In this document: piece by piece, positions 12,200 through 24,379 of the stretch
How the letters are laid out: every line of letters starts with the position of its first letter
Numbering within the stretch: position 1 is the stretch's first letter
Assembly (NCBI GenBank): GCA_019925105.1
Contig: JAHGAU010000018.1
Span: 124,001 to 188,000 of the forward strand
Origin: Niebla homalea
Taxonomy: Eukaryota > Ascomycota > Lecanoromycetes > Lecanorales > Ramalinaceae
DNA: 64,000 bases
Direction of reading: 5' to 3'
Translations under genes and position numbers: made by a program
Notes under the pieces: generated by a model
What the model saw: only the letters and a program-made list of their open reading frames with translations
Told to the model about the DNA's origin: nothing
Database searches by the model: none

Positions 12200-12430
12200 G
12201 GATCTTATAGGTAAGGTTTAAGCTATTAAGAAAAATAATTTAATCGATTTAAAAGTTAATACGTATATTAATAACGAGGATAAAGTTAAGCTAATTAATA
12301 AAGCTCGTAATAAAGGTATAACGGTAAAATATTTAATAAAAGACTCCGCTTAATAAAATATTATGTAGATAAGCTATAATATAACCACCTTAACTTAAGG
12401 TAATAGAGGTTATACTCGATCTATAGGAAC
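12200..12430 (+). pseudogene. T1 gag-like remnant, RIP-broken
   Basis: In the frame of base 12315 the translation includes KGITVKYLIKDS, identical to the T2 remnant. Upstream residues (KVKLINKARN) also resemble T2 (VIKLTKAINI). Only TAA/TAG stops interrupt the frame, as expected from RIP of CAA/CAG. I infer a gag-type capsid protein from its position in a small LTR element. I do not recognise a named domain, and the N-terminal limit is uncertain. Confidence 0.5.
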
Positions 12431-12458
12431 GCATAAACCCTATGCTATTGCTACTATT

Positions 12459-12622
12459 TATTACGAGAAATGCGGTATACATAAAATGAGTAAATATAAT
12501 ATATATAATCGATAGCTATCTGAGTGGGTGGTAGGTAAGATATCTATGTGCGCATGTTAAGCAACGGAACAAGGTAAGTCCGGTCCGTGCCAAGGGATCC
12601 TCCCAAGGTCCATAACGTGACA
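12459..12622 (+). repeat. T1 3' LTR (164 bp), left half RIP'd
   Basis: Same length as the 5' LTR. About a dozen differences lie mostly in the first ~70 bases and are G to A or C to T (TGTCACG became TATTACG, GTGGGTGT became GTAAATAT), plus one transversion. Bases from about 12530 to the end are almost identical to the 5' LTR. Confidence 0.9.
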
Positions 12623-12627
12623 ATAAT

Positions 12628-14896
12628 TTATTAATTTAATTTATTATTTAATAATATTAAAAGCCTTAAAATATTTATTATTTATAAACAAATAATATAA
12701 GGTTAATTATAATTAAATATGAATCTTTTTAAATTGAAATTTAAAATAATTAAAAATCATTTTTAAAGTTTATTAATAATAATAATAAAACAAAAACGAA
12801 TCGGGAATTATGTTTTAATTAATGTAAATAATAATTTAATTTTAATAATATTTAACTTTAGCTGAAAAAAAATATATAATTATAAGATTAATTATTAAAA
12901 AATATAATTTTAGTTAATTTTTAATTTATAAAAAGTATTTTTATTTTCAATTTATTAACGAATTCAACGGTAAGTTATATATTATATAATAATATTATTA
13001 TTACGTTTTTCTTTGAAATTGATTTATAATAAAATAAATTTAATAATTCCTATTTTTTAAAAATTCCGCCGTATATTTATATATAAAATTTATACTATTA
13101 TTATTAAAATGAATCCTATCTTGATTATTTAATTTTTTCGGATTTTAAAACTAAAAAATTTAATTGTTTTATTAATTAAAATAAGAACAATATATTTTTT
13201 TAAAAAATCGCATTCGATATTCATATTATTAATTTTAATTATAAAATAAATATTTATATACAATATATTTTTATTGAAAATTTAATATTTAACTTTTTTA
13301 AATAAACCGATAAAACTATATTATTATTTATTATAAAATATATTCTTTAATTATTATATATATTCCGTATTTTTTTTATTCATTTTAAAACGTATATTTT
13401 AATAAAAAATAAACTAAATAAATCGATATTATATTATCGAATTCTTAATAAATATTTTTATTTATTTTAACTAAATTATTATATAAAACGATTAATAAAA
13501 TTTAAATAAATTTATTATTAAAAATAAAAAGAGTTTTACCGAAATATATTCTTTTATTTATAATATTTTTAAGGAAATTATTAATAAATTTAATATAATT
13601 CTTATATTATATCAAAGTTTTATATTAAACTATGAATTTCGTATTTTGAATTAATTTTATTTTTATCAATTAATTTTTAATATTAATATAAAAAATTTAA
13701 ATGTTTTTAATAAAAATCTTAAAATAAGAATAAAAAGCCCGGCTATTTAATAGAAATAAAATTATAATACCGGATAAAATAATATATAAAATAATATTAT
13801 TTTTTAAATAAAATTAAATATAAAAAGCCGTATAAAAAATTTTTTTTTTATCTTATTAATACTTTATAAAAAAAATAGGTTTATTCTTAGTAATACTCGA
13901 TATTTTTAATAATAAAAATAAAAACCTTATATTAAATGTTATTAAAGTTATTTAAATAAATTGATAGTTTTATTATAATTATATTAATATTAAAATCTCT
14001 TTTTTTTAACAATAAGCCGATTAGTTTTAAATACTATTTAAATATATTAGTTTATAAATAAATTAATGTTTATTAATTTTTTATCGGTTTATGCGAGTTT
14101 TAATTTAATAACATAAGAATTATAATTGTATTTCAATATATAATCGTAATCGGTTTATTATATATTTAAATATTTAATACGGATTTAAAAATTAAAATTA
14201 TATTAAAAAAAAATTTTAAGTTAATCTTAGATTTTATTAATATTATTAATATATTTTTAAATCGTAAAAAAGTAAAAGACTATTTTCCACCTATATTTAA
14301 TATATACGTTATAATTTTAATAAAATCAATTATTTATATATCGTTATCATTTAAAAAAAAAAATTTATTTTATATATAAATTTATAATTATTATGATAAA
14401 TATTTTTAAAATTCTTTAAATATTTGAATAACGTTACTTTTTTCCTTAAATAAATAATAAATATATATTATAAAGATTATTAATTAAAAAATTAATTTAA
14501 TATATATATTTAATAATAAAAAAATCGTTTTTCCGTTATATTTATTTTTATTTATTACTTTTTTATTTCTAGAATATATATTAGTTTGGGTAGTTATAAT
14601 AAAATAAAAAATAAGATTCCGGGTAGTATGTATTATATTCGAAATAAATCAAAAATAAAAATATTTTATTTTCCGCTATATCCTTAAACTATAAAAATAT
14701 AGCCGATAATTAAAAATTTATTAATTATTTATTTTCAAAATAAATATTAAAATGAATAATAAAAACTTTTTATTATAAATAACCGTTAAATAACTATTTA
14801 AATACCGATATATTAATTAATAATATATCGTTTTTTAAATTTTTAAAAATTATTATAATAATATTATAGTTTTTATAAATATATTTATAGATATAT
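12628..14896. other. AT-rich DNA without recognisable genes
   Basis: 2.3 kb of nearly pure A+T. No LINE end, LTR pair or reading frame could be supported. The base composition suggests saturated old repeats. Confidence 0.5.
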
Positions 14897-15072
14897 TGGT
14901 AGAACACCGCAAAGTGAGTGGTGATTTGTATGGTATATGTATCATTGATTGTACGTCTGTCCTGCGGACGGACGAGCTATCTAGGTAATTCTATACGTAC
15001 ACGTATGTATCCATAGCAATGTGTCCACCACACCATGTATCCCTAACCACCAAAATACCCAATTCTCTAACA
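14897..15072 (+). mobile_element. Solo LTR related to T1/T2, un-RIP'd
   Basis: A 176-bp island of normal base composition, starting TGGTAGA and ending TCTAACA, flanked by TATAT on both sides (14892-14896 and 15073-15077). The flank is low-complexity, so this duplication is weak evidence by itself. It shares AAAGTGAGTGG and GAGCTATCT motifs with the T1 LTR, so it belongs to the same superfamily, probably left by LTR-LTR recombination. It contains a hairpin (GTCTGTCC-TGC-GGACGGAC, 14955-14973). Orientation is taken from the T1 similarity. Confidence 0.7.
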
Positions 15073-16127
15073 TATATTTAATAACTTAAATATTAAAGTA
15101 AACTTTAATATTAACATATATATTATACTTTTTATACATATACGGATTATAAAGTATTATTTAATTATTATTAACCGTAAAATTTTTAATTTTTTATATT
15201 TATTTATTATCCCGTTATTTATAGGTAAAGAAACCGTTTCTATTTAAATAAATAATAACATAAAAAACTTTGAAAATCCTTGTTTATATTTTTTTATTAT
15301 TTTAACCGTTATTTATTGTATATATAATAATAGGATTCTTAATATTATATAAAATATAAATTATATTTCATTTAATAATAATTATAAAAATACTATTAAA
15401 ATTATTTTATAAGGATAATAATTTAGCTTTAACGAAATTATTAATATAATTAAGGTCGAATTATTGCTCGGGATATAAAATAAAAAAATATATAAATATA
15501 GGATAAACCGCGTTTTTAATATTTAATTATTTATATTTATTTAATATAATAATTATAATCACAATCGAAATTAAATCCAATTAATTTTTTCTCCATATTA
15601 AGAATATAATAAATTAAATTTAATTAATTAATTAATTTTTTTCTAAATCAAAATTTATATTAAATCTTAAAAGAAAAAAAGATTTATAATATAAATAATA
15701 TAGATAATAAACTTACCGAAATAACTTATAATATTTATAAAGTCTTAAAAAAGTTTATTTATAAGTCGATTATTACTTATAAATACTAATAATAATATTA
15801 TTTTATTAATATTTATAAAATCGAAAATGATAGGAATAATATAGTTTTAAATATTAATATATAAATTAGCTTAAAGCTTTTTTTAATTAAAATAATAAAA
15901 ACTTAATCATTAAGTTTAAAAAAAATAATAATTAAAAATATCGGTTTATCGGTTAAGTACTCTTAATATTTTAAAAACTATTATATGAATTATTATTATT
16001 ATTATCGATAAAAAAAACGTTATATTATTTATTTTATAATTATTTACGTTATTATATATTTCGCTATTATTAATTTTAAGCTTATAGTTATTAACGTTAT
16101 TATCTATTTCGGGAAAACGTTGTTTCC
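15073..16127. other. RIP'd repeat sequence of unclear origin, possibly the distal 3' part of LINE copy E
   Basis: The 15600-16127 part has RIP-type composition, with CpG kept and CpA lost. A TTAATTAATTAATTAATT tract at 15619-15636 could be the RIP'd tail of LINE copy E. Homology to copy C is clear only from 16128 onward. The rest has no recognisable gene. Confidence 0.35.
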
Positions 16128-16442
16128 GATTATATATTTAAATATTTTTACAGATATATATATTATTATTACTTTATTTATACGATTCCGTTAATTAACG
16201 TAATATCGTTTCTTATGTTACTCCGGTATTTATGGTTTTAAACCTTTATTAAGTATGATCTTTCCGCCGTCACTTTTTATTCCGGGGTTAATAATAAAGT
16301 TTTTTAATTAAATTTTTAATTACTTTATTTATTTTACCGGTTAAATTAAACTATAATAATAAATTTATAATTATTATAAACTTAACAACTATTTTAAGAC
16401 CCCTTTGAATAATAAATATTTAACGGTAATCGTTAACCCCGG

Positions 16443-16511
16443 TATTAGGACGGATGACCATTCGGTTATAAGGGTAAAAGTAGTTAACCTAAACAGGTAA
16501 TAACGCTTAAG
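16443..16511 (-). repeat. T3 left LTR, first part (continues at 24200-24274)
   Basis: Starts TATTAGGACGG and matches the right LTR start TGTTAAAACGG base for base, allowing C/T and G/A changes. It is broken at TTAAG by the insertion of G1. The two parts add up to 144 bases, equal to the right LTR. Confidence 0.85.
16507..16511. other. Target site duplication of G1 (TTAAG)
   Basis: TTAAG at 16507-16511 is repeated at 24195-24199. The uninterrupted right LTR of T3 reads CGCTTAAGGGTAAGCC, with one copy. Confidence 0.9.
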
Positions 16512-16870
16512 TATTAGACTAACTCCGCTGGCGGCACGCCGGCGGGATTAATAAAGGTAGGTATAAAAGACGTAACGTTACGGTCTGGATACTTAGGTAT
16601 TACTTTAATAAATAGATTAATAATAAGATTAATTCTTAATAAACTTAGAAAGGATTGGGGTATAACTTTTACTTAAGGTAAAGGTAATTACTACCCCGTT
16701 TTATACTTGTTAAGTTACGGCTTATAAATAACGCATATTAAGGCCGTTATTAAGGCCCTTTGCTAAAGCCCTTTGCCAAGGCCCTTTATTAAGGCCTAAC
16801 GGCCTACCTTAACGCAGCAGTATGGCATATTATTATAACGCCAGCGTAAAGATAACGTTAGTTATTAATA
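16512..16870 (-). repeat. G1 3' LTR (359 bp)
   Basis: Length equals the 5' LTR, and differences are C/T or G/A. It contains about four 15-base AAGGCCCTTTGCC-like repeats (16738-16800). The equivalent part of the G2 LTR has fewer. Confidence 0.9.
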
Positions 16871-16885
16871 ATTATTTCCCCCTTT
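16871..16885 (-). promoter_or_regulatory. G1 polypurine tract
   Basis: The minus strand reads AAAGGGGGAAATAAT immediately before the 3' LTR. This is the expected position of the plus-strand primer in reverse transcription, and it confirms the orientation. Confidence 0.8.
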
Positions 16886-17554
16886 ATACGCTGGTTTTTA
16901 AAGTATAAAGAAATATATCCAAGAAACTAACGTAAAGCCAATTAAATATAAGGCTTATTAAAAACCTATTATTAAACATAATAAAAAAAAAGTAAAAAGA
17001 AAAAAGTCCTTAAGTATATATATAAGTATAATAATATTTATTTAATAATGATATAATAAGGGTATTTTACGTTAATAAATAATTAACGTAATTTATAAAG
17101 CTTATTAAAAACTTTTTATAAAACTTAATAAAAAATAAAAATAAAAAAAGAGTTTTTATAATATTAATTAATAATTACTTAAAGTTTTATTATTAATTTA
17201 TTACGTTATAAGAAAGGTAAATGTTATTATAAAAACGGTACGTAATTATAATAAGGTTTTTATTTTATTTTAAACTTCTTTTATTTATTCTTTAATAATT
17301 TTAATTACTTTTATAAGTATAATATATTAAGGATTTATATAAGTATTTATAAGTTAATATACGTATAACTATCTATCTTCGTTATTTATATTATTATTAT
17401 AATAAGTAATATTAATGTTATATAAACGTTTTATTTACGTTAATAATCCGTTTATTTTTATTTATTAATAAGATATATAAGTTTACCTTAATTTTTAAAT
17501 AATATAATATATACGTAATAACGTTTTATTAACGTAAATATAAATATAATATTA
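16886..17554. other. G1 3' untranslated region
   Basis: AT-rich sequence between the extra reading frame and the polypurine tract, with TTATTAATATAACG-type repeats. No frame is seen. Confidence 0.45.
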
Positions 17555-18440
17555 ATAATATATATAATAACGTTTTATTTAACTTTTTTTTTATAGGATA
17601 AACTTTTATACCGGCGGAGCATTATAAATATCGTAATAAACGATACCCTTCCCGTTGCCTTCCCGTAAGTATCCTTAATAACGTTAAACCGCTATTACTT
17701 TAATATATATATAGTTTTTAAATTAATTATAACTTTAGGTAATTCGATAAATACATAAGTATTAATTAATCGGTATATAATTTATTAAAACGTAAGCCCG
17801 GTACGTACGGAAGCATAATAAAATCCTTCGGGATTTTAAAGTTTTCCGGTTAAATATTAATTAAATATTAATTATCGCCGATTAAATAGAGTATATATTC
17901 CGTTAAATTACTTTAAAAGTTAAGGGGGAAATATTGGTCCTTTAAATTAAGAAAAAGGTGCTTACCGTTTACGTTAAAACGGCGGAAAAAGAGGTTATTT
18001 AACTTAGAGAATAAATAAGTAAATTATAATTTAATAATAAGATAACAACGTTAACGTTTAATAATTAAATCGGCTTAATATAAAAAATCCGGGCCCTTTA
18101 TAAAAATCAATTCCGTCGGGGAGTTACTTTTTATTTCTTAACCCTATATTTAAGGTAACGAAATAGAACCTTAAGCTTATAATATTTAATAACTTAAAAA
18201 ATAAAAAAAAAAAAGAGGGAGATATAAGCTTCAACTTATTTAAAGAAGAAAAAAAAATTATATTTTCCTTAACGGCGCCGTTAAAAAGATTAATTTTAAC
18301 TTTTAAAAAAAGTACCTTAAAATTGAATTAAAAAACTTTTTAATAAATATTATTAAGGAAACGTTTTTAATTAAAAGTTAAAAGAAAAAGAAGGCAATAT
18401 AATATTTTTATATTTAATTAAAATATTATTAATTTATATA
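17555..18440 (-). pseudogene. Unrecognised reading frame downstream of pol in G1
   Basis: On the minus strand, translation between about 18440 and 17555 gives long fluent stretches broken only by TAA/TAG. Examples are NLFFRRFNVNGKHLFLNLKD, PKDFIMLPYVPGLRFNKLY and REGYRLLRYL*CSAGIKVYP. The first part (FKVLFLKVKINLFNGAVKEN and GLRNKK) reads in a different frame from the second, so one frameshift near 18090-18190 is likely. The product does not resemble gag, pol or a chromodomain. An env-like or accessory ORF, or a captured fragment, is possible. G2 leaves the window before this point, so whether it belongs to the family cannot be checked here. Confidence 0.45.
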
Positions 18441-19029
18441 TAAAAGAAAATAAAGAAAAAGAAAATAATTTATATTAATACGGAGTTATAGATTATTTTT
18501 TTATTTTTATATATTAATATTATTGGAATTTAACGTTAAACGTTAAAGTTAATAACGTTAAGCGTTAAATATTTATAATCTATATATTATTAAAAATAAT
18601 ATAATAAATAATATTATTAAAATAACCGGAACATTAACGTAACCTTAATAAATATATTTATTAATCTTTTATTATTTCGATAACTTTATTTACTTAATAT
18701 CGTTAATTTAATAACGTGTTAAGCGCTTAGAATTTAGCGTTTACGCTTTTTCGTTTTCGGTATTATCGTAATTATTATTAAAGTCACTTTTATTAATCAT
18801 AATATTATAATAAAGATAATTATTTCCGTAACGCCGGCTTATCCGCGCGTATAATACTTATAGTAAGTAAAGTTATTAATTAAAGCCTAAACTCCAGTAA
18901 TCTTTTAAAAGGATAATATATAGGGGTTAAATAGTTATAATATTAATTATATATATAATTATTAACTATATATATAACCTTTATTATATTAATGTTATAA
19001 CCTTATTTACGTCTTTTTTTACTCCGTAC

Positions 19030-22000
19030 TATCTCGTTATATTATTTTTATAGTTCTTAAGAATACTTTAAGTCCGCTTCCGGTAATTATTAATTGTTTT
19101 TAAAGTTTTAATTAATTTATTTAACTTAATATTAAACGCTTTTTTTACTTTTAACCCTATTAATAACTTTTTTTTAACTATTTATTCCTCTTTATTATTA
19201 ATTAATTTAAATACTTATATTATAGTTTCCGCCGTTTAATCGCCGGCGTAAATATAATAAAGTTGTAAAAGAAAACTATAAATAATAAAGTAAAGTTAAT
19301 AAATAATAAAAAGGCATAAATAATACGTTTATGTTTCAATTTTATAATTAATTTTAAAGGGTCCTATAAATCGGGGTATAAGCTTTTTATTCGGTTGCTT
19401 TAACTTAAGGTTTTTAATATTCAGTATTATTAAATTATTAACGTTATAAAATTTTAACTGATATTTTTTATTATATATTTTTTAAATTAATTTAATAATA
19501 TAACGTAATTAATCCGTTAATATTAATTTTATTTTATATAATATTTTAATTTTATCTTTTATTATAAATATTTCTTCCTTTATAATTTTATCCTTAAGTT
19601 TAAAATAAATATTTAAATTATAATTATATATCGCTATAAAGGGGTTATAACATTAAAGTTAAATATTTAGAGTTTATATAAGTAAATTCCGTTAAAGGGA
19701 ATAATCTTACTTAATTTATTTATTTAAAGTTAATGAAGATCTTTAAATATTATTTAAAATTTTAATTTTAACGCTTTATTTAATTATCTATTTATAAATA
19801 AAAAACGGTATTTAATTTATACTTTATCTTTACGTAATAATAAATTAATTTTTAGAATTTATAAATGAATAAAGATTTTTAATTAATTATAATTTCAGCC
19901 GGTATATTATATTATAATATAATTTCTTTAAAGAAAAAAATCCATTAACGTAACGGTATTAATTTATTTTATAACGGGGAGGTATCTATATATTTTTATA
20001 TACTTATTTACGATTATTAAAATTAAATCGTAAATGTTATTTTTAATTTTATTTAGGGATAAACCAATAATAAAGTCTAAATTAAATTCTTTCTAAGGTA
20101 CGGCCGGTTAAAGGAGTAAAGTAAACTTACTATAAAAGCGATAATACGGTACCTTAATTTTTTAATAAATATTATACGTTTTAATATAATTATTAACTTA
20201 AACTTTTAAACCGTTTTAATAATATTTATAGGTTAAAAGTTCATACGTTTTTTCGGCTTTAAAGTAACCTATTAATAAATTATTATAATATTTATTAATC
20301 AGCTTTTCTTTAACCGCTTTATCGCGGGAAACGTATGTATAGTCCTTATAAATAATAAGGTTATTTAAATCGAATTTTTAAGTATTATTATAACTTTAAT
20401 AAGAATACCTCGGCGTTAAGTTATCGTTTTTAATCTTATATATAAACGTATCGTTAACCTATAAATAATAATTTTATCGGCTTAAATTCCTTTTAAGGCT
20501 TTTTAAGTAATTATTAAATCTCTTTCCGCAGGATAATAACTTAAATACCTTTTAAAGCGAATAATAATTAATAATTAATAACTACCGTCCGCTAGTACTC
20601 CGTTAATTTATCGGATTAAAATATAAGTTTATTCTATAAGGTAAATAATAAGGTAATATTAAAAAATAAAACTCCTTTATAATTTAAACGTCTTAATAAA
20701 GGATTAATAGGGGTTATTTTACCTTAATAATAAAATACTTTAAAGTTATAACTAATAAATTTTAAGGCCTATTTAGTTTAACGCAGGCTTAACGTTAATT
20801 GCTTTATAAACCCCCGGAAATTATTATAATTTATTTATATTTAAATCGCTTCAAAACTCCCTTTTAAGTAGTGCCGCTATTACTTAAACGTTATAATAAT
20901 AATACAAAGCTCTTAATTATACATTTTATAACTTTATTTAATAAAAACTATTTTTTTAAATTAATATATAATTGGGCATTAATAGCTTTTTTTAAATTAT
21001 TAAAATAAAATATTTACGATAATAAAATTAAATACATTGGTTTCTATTTATACTTCCCGTTTTAAATGAGATTAACGGAGTAATAACGTATTAATAATTA
21101 TTTCCTAAAGCCGGCGGAACGCCGTATTTACCGTATTATTCCACTTTAACGGGCCAGCCTTTTTCCCTTCCTTATTGTCCTTAAGTAAACTAATTAAAGG
21201 CTTAGTTATCCTTAATTATTTATAAATAAAATAATAATAAAAATTTATAAAGCTTAAAAAAACTTATACTTCCCGGTAAATTTTTAAGGTAAATTAATCC
21301 TTAATTATTTATTTGTATTTTTAGTCTATTTAAATCCCTTTAATAAAAACGATAAACCCTAAGAACTCTATTTAAATAATATTATATTAATACTTTTTAA
21401 GATTAACGTAAAGCTGGAATTAATAAAGTTACTTAAAAACCTATTAAATATAACGTTAATAATCCGTTAAATCCTTATTAAATATTAAAATATTATTTAA
21501 ATAAACTATATAAGTTATATTAATAAAATTATTAAAAATCCAATTAATATAAACTTAAAAAATCGTTAAAACGTTAATTAACTTAAATGGTATAACGAGA
21601 TACTTAAAGTAACTATAACGTATATAGAATGCCGTCTTTTACTTATCGCCGGACTTAATTTATAATTAATAATAAATACCGTTAAAGTTTAACTTAATAT
21701 ATTATTCAAAGTTATTTAACCGGTTAAAAGTCTTGATAATTAAGGGTAATAAGTATTGATTTTTAATTATAACTATATTTAACTTACGGTAATTAATATA
21801 AAAATAAAGGTTATTATTTTTCTTAAATATAAAAAGGATCGGGGTATTTACGGATAACGTTAAATAATAAGTTTAATTTTAGGCTATAATGTCCTTAAGA
21901 TATCGTTAAAGCTCCGTTAACTTTATCTGAAATAAATTATATAAGGGATTATATAATAACTTTTTTATTATTTAAGTTAATAACGTAATCCTTTTATTTT

Positions 22001-23830
22001 AATTTAAATAAAATATTAATTATATTGTTAAAAAAGATATTTATATATTCGCTTAACTCCCTTAAGACGCTTTAATTAATAAAATGTTTAATAATACCTA
22101 TATACGTTAAATTATTTTAAAGGATTTATAATATTTTTAAGCGTTTTATTATTACGTTTACGTAAATAACTATAAAGACCTTATTGGTTTCCATTAAACT
22201 TTAAATGAAATTATTAACGTTATTAATTTATAATTTATAAGAATTAACCTTAAAACGTTATTTATCCGCCGCCAGATTAATTATTATTTATAAAGCGTAT
22301 AAGGTTAATAAATTAAAAATTATATTTAAACCTTCTTAATTAATAATATAGAAAAGTATTTTATATTGCTTTTTTTGCTCTTAACTATTAATTAAATAAT
22401 ATTTTAATTAATAAATATTATAATAAAAGATTTATTTATTATTGAAAAAAGCCGTTTATAGTAAGACGTTAAAAGTTAATTATAAGTTTTTTTAAACTAT
22501 ATATGCTTATAAAATTAAATTTATTTAAATTTTAATATTAATTAATATACTTAATAGTTAAGGATTATCCTAAAAACTTGTTTAATACTTAATAATAAAA
22601 GCCGGGTATACTTTTAATTATCTCTTTATTAATTTTAACCTTAAAGCGTTACCGGAGCTTTATTATTTTTTAACGCGTTATCCTTTTTACGGGATTTTAT
22701 ATTTATTATTAAAACCTTATTTTATAAAATAATAAATAATCGGATATATAATAGCCCTTTCCGTAATATATATAATATTTAACGTTCTTATTTACTTTAA
22801 AGGCGGTATTAGAATTTTTAAGTATAACCTTACGCTTTTAACTGTAAAAATTAATTTTAATAAAAATATACGCCGGCTTTAAGTTATCGGAATTAAATTT
22901 AAATACCTTATTTTTGAAAAATTTACCCTTATTAACTTTTTAATTACTATTAATAATACATTTTAAGTTATTCTTTTATATAATTACCGTTATTACGATA
23001 TTATTTTAAATTCTTAATACCTTATTAATTATAAGGATTTTAATTTTAAACTCCGGTAAAAAAGCTTTATAAAGAATATATAAATATAAAATTTATTTAG
23101 TAATAATAATAAGTCCTTTTTTATAGTTTTTAAAGTATTATGGAATTACGTTACTTTTTAATTAAAACGTTACTTAATATCCTTAAATTATTTATAATAA
23201 AGAAATTAATAGTTCTTTGGATTAATTATTAAGTTTAAAAATTTATCTTTAACCTTTTAATAGCTTGTTTTATTAATTTCTTTATTTAATAAGTTGAAAA
23301 TTTTATGAAAAATTAATTTTAAATAAAAGATTTCCTTTTTTTTTTTCGGTAAAGAAATAGTTAAGATAAAGTATAAATTATCTTTTAAGTTAATAAATTA
23401 TATTTAATATTTACCCTTAACTTATTTTAATATAACTTAAACTTTTCTAAATAAAAAAATTTATTTTCACGAGGTAAAATAAAAGCCATTAATAATATAC
23501 CGTCAATATAAAGCTTAATAATAAGGTTAACGTAAAGGAGAATGCCGGAACGTAAACTTTTATATTATATATTAATATAATTAAATATATACTTTTAATA
23601 AATACGATTCTCGGCCTTAAATTAATTAACTTTAAATTATAATTTTAAAAGTTAAGTTTATTAAGCTATAATATTATGGTAATACTCCGCCGCTTTAATT
23701 TACTTAATTATAATAAAAAGGTTCTTAATTGAAAAGTAAATATTATTTTTTTATTTTAAGGTTTATTAAGTTAATTAAATATTTATTATAATAATAACGT
23801 TAAGTTTTCTCCTTAATAAAGAAGAAGAAT
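19030..23830 (-). pseudogene. G1 gag-pol remnant with C-terminal chromodomain
   Basis: Read on the minus strand. The gag zinc knuckle lies at 22736-22777 (C-X2-C-X4-H-X4-C with every Cys and His codon now Tyr: YYIYYGKGYYISDY). Reverse transcriptase includes YFKYLVIPFKLINVLTIF, the RIP'd form of the Gypsy YFEYLVMPFGLTNAPATF motif. Integrase includes GYFKAEKTYELL and VNNYIKTYN. The C-terminal chromodomain lies around 19030-19200. Such an order (PR-RT-RH-IN-chromodomain) defines chromoviruses. The protease could not be placed with confidence. Stops are TAA/TAG of RIP type. Confidence 0.8.
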
Positions 23831-23835
23831 TAAAA

Positions 23836-24194
23836 TATTAAATTAACTTTATTAATAATACGCCGGTGGGATTAATAAAGTTAAATATAAAAAACGTAAC
23901 GTTATAGTTTAAATACTTAAGTATTACTTTAATAAGTAAATTAATAATAAAGTTAATTCTTAATAAACTTAGAAAGAACTAGGGTATAGCCTTTACTTAA
24001 GGTAAAGGTAATAATTACCCCGCTTTACGCTTATTAAGCTATGGCTTATAAATAACGTATATTAAGGCCGTTATTAAGGCCCTTTATTAAGGCTTTTTGC
24101 CAAAACCCTTTACTAAGGCCTAACGGCCTACCTTAACGCAACAATATAATTTACCACTATAGCGCCGGCGCAGAAATGGCGCTAGCTATTAATA
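23836..24194 (-). repeat. G1 5' LTR (359 bp)
   Basis: It pairs with 16512-16870 and is more RIP'd over its plus-strand left third (ACTAACTCCGCTGGCGG is ATTAACTTTATTAATAA here). Downstream in the sense direction follows TTTTAATTCTTC, where the primer binding site would be. No clear tRNA complement survives RIP. Confidence 0.9.
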
Positions 24195-24199
24195 TTAAG

Positions 24200-24274
24200 G
24201 ATAAGCCGCTATTACCATATAAGGGGTATTAGGCCTTAAAAGCCACCTTTACGGGGTACGTATAGGCGCTAATA
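24200..24274 (-). repeat. T3 left LTR, second part
   Basis: GGATAAGCCGCTATTACC... to GGCGCTAATA matches the right LTR 25459-25533. The minus-strand LTR sense contains a TATATAATA box, a plausible promoter. Confidence 0.85.
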
Positions 24275-24379
24275 TTACTTTTCCTCCTATGTACTCGTCC
24301 CCGAGTATATAGCTTACTAAACCACGCTTCTGGGGGGTTACCTTAGGCTAAAGGCCCTGTAAGGCCCGACTTCGGTATC

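Larger units (their letters stand above)
11061..12622 (+). mobile_element. T1: small gag-only LTR retrotransposon (TR-GAG/TRIM-like), complete
   Basis: A 1,562-bp element with two LTRs of identical length (164 bp), starting TGTCACG and ending CGTGACA (terminal inverted repeat TGTCACG/CGTGACA). It is flanked by a 5-bp target duplication, ATAAT (11056-11060 and 12623-12627). The ~1.2-kb interior is too short for pol. It has a hairpin just inside the 5' LTR and, towards its 3' end, a gag-like coding remnant shared with T2. The element must be mobilised in trans by an autonomous relative that I do not see here. The left LTR and the first ~120 interior bases look almost un-mutated, while the rest of the interior is heavily RIP'd. 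A minus-strand open frame at 11118-11342 crosses the LTR border and is not regarded as real. Confidence 0.9.
16512..24194 (-). mobile_element. G1: complete Ty3/Gypsy chromovirus, RIP-inactivated
   Basis: A 7,683-bp LTR retrotransposon on the minus strand. It has two 359-bp LTRs (TGTTAG...CTAACA, RIP'd to TATTAG...CTAATA), a polypurine tract before the 3' LTR and a target duplication TTAAG. In sense order it has a gag knuckle (about 22736-22777), reverse transcriptase (about 21530-22010), integrase (about 19690-20290) and a chromodomain (about 19030-19200). A further unrecognised reading frame follows at about 17555-18440. All parts upstream of about 18545 align with G2, which supports the domain calls. 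Frames are interrupted almost only by TAA/TAG, so the copy was probably intact before RIP. It is inserted in the left LTR of T3. Confidence 0.92.
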
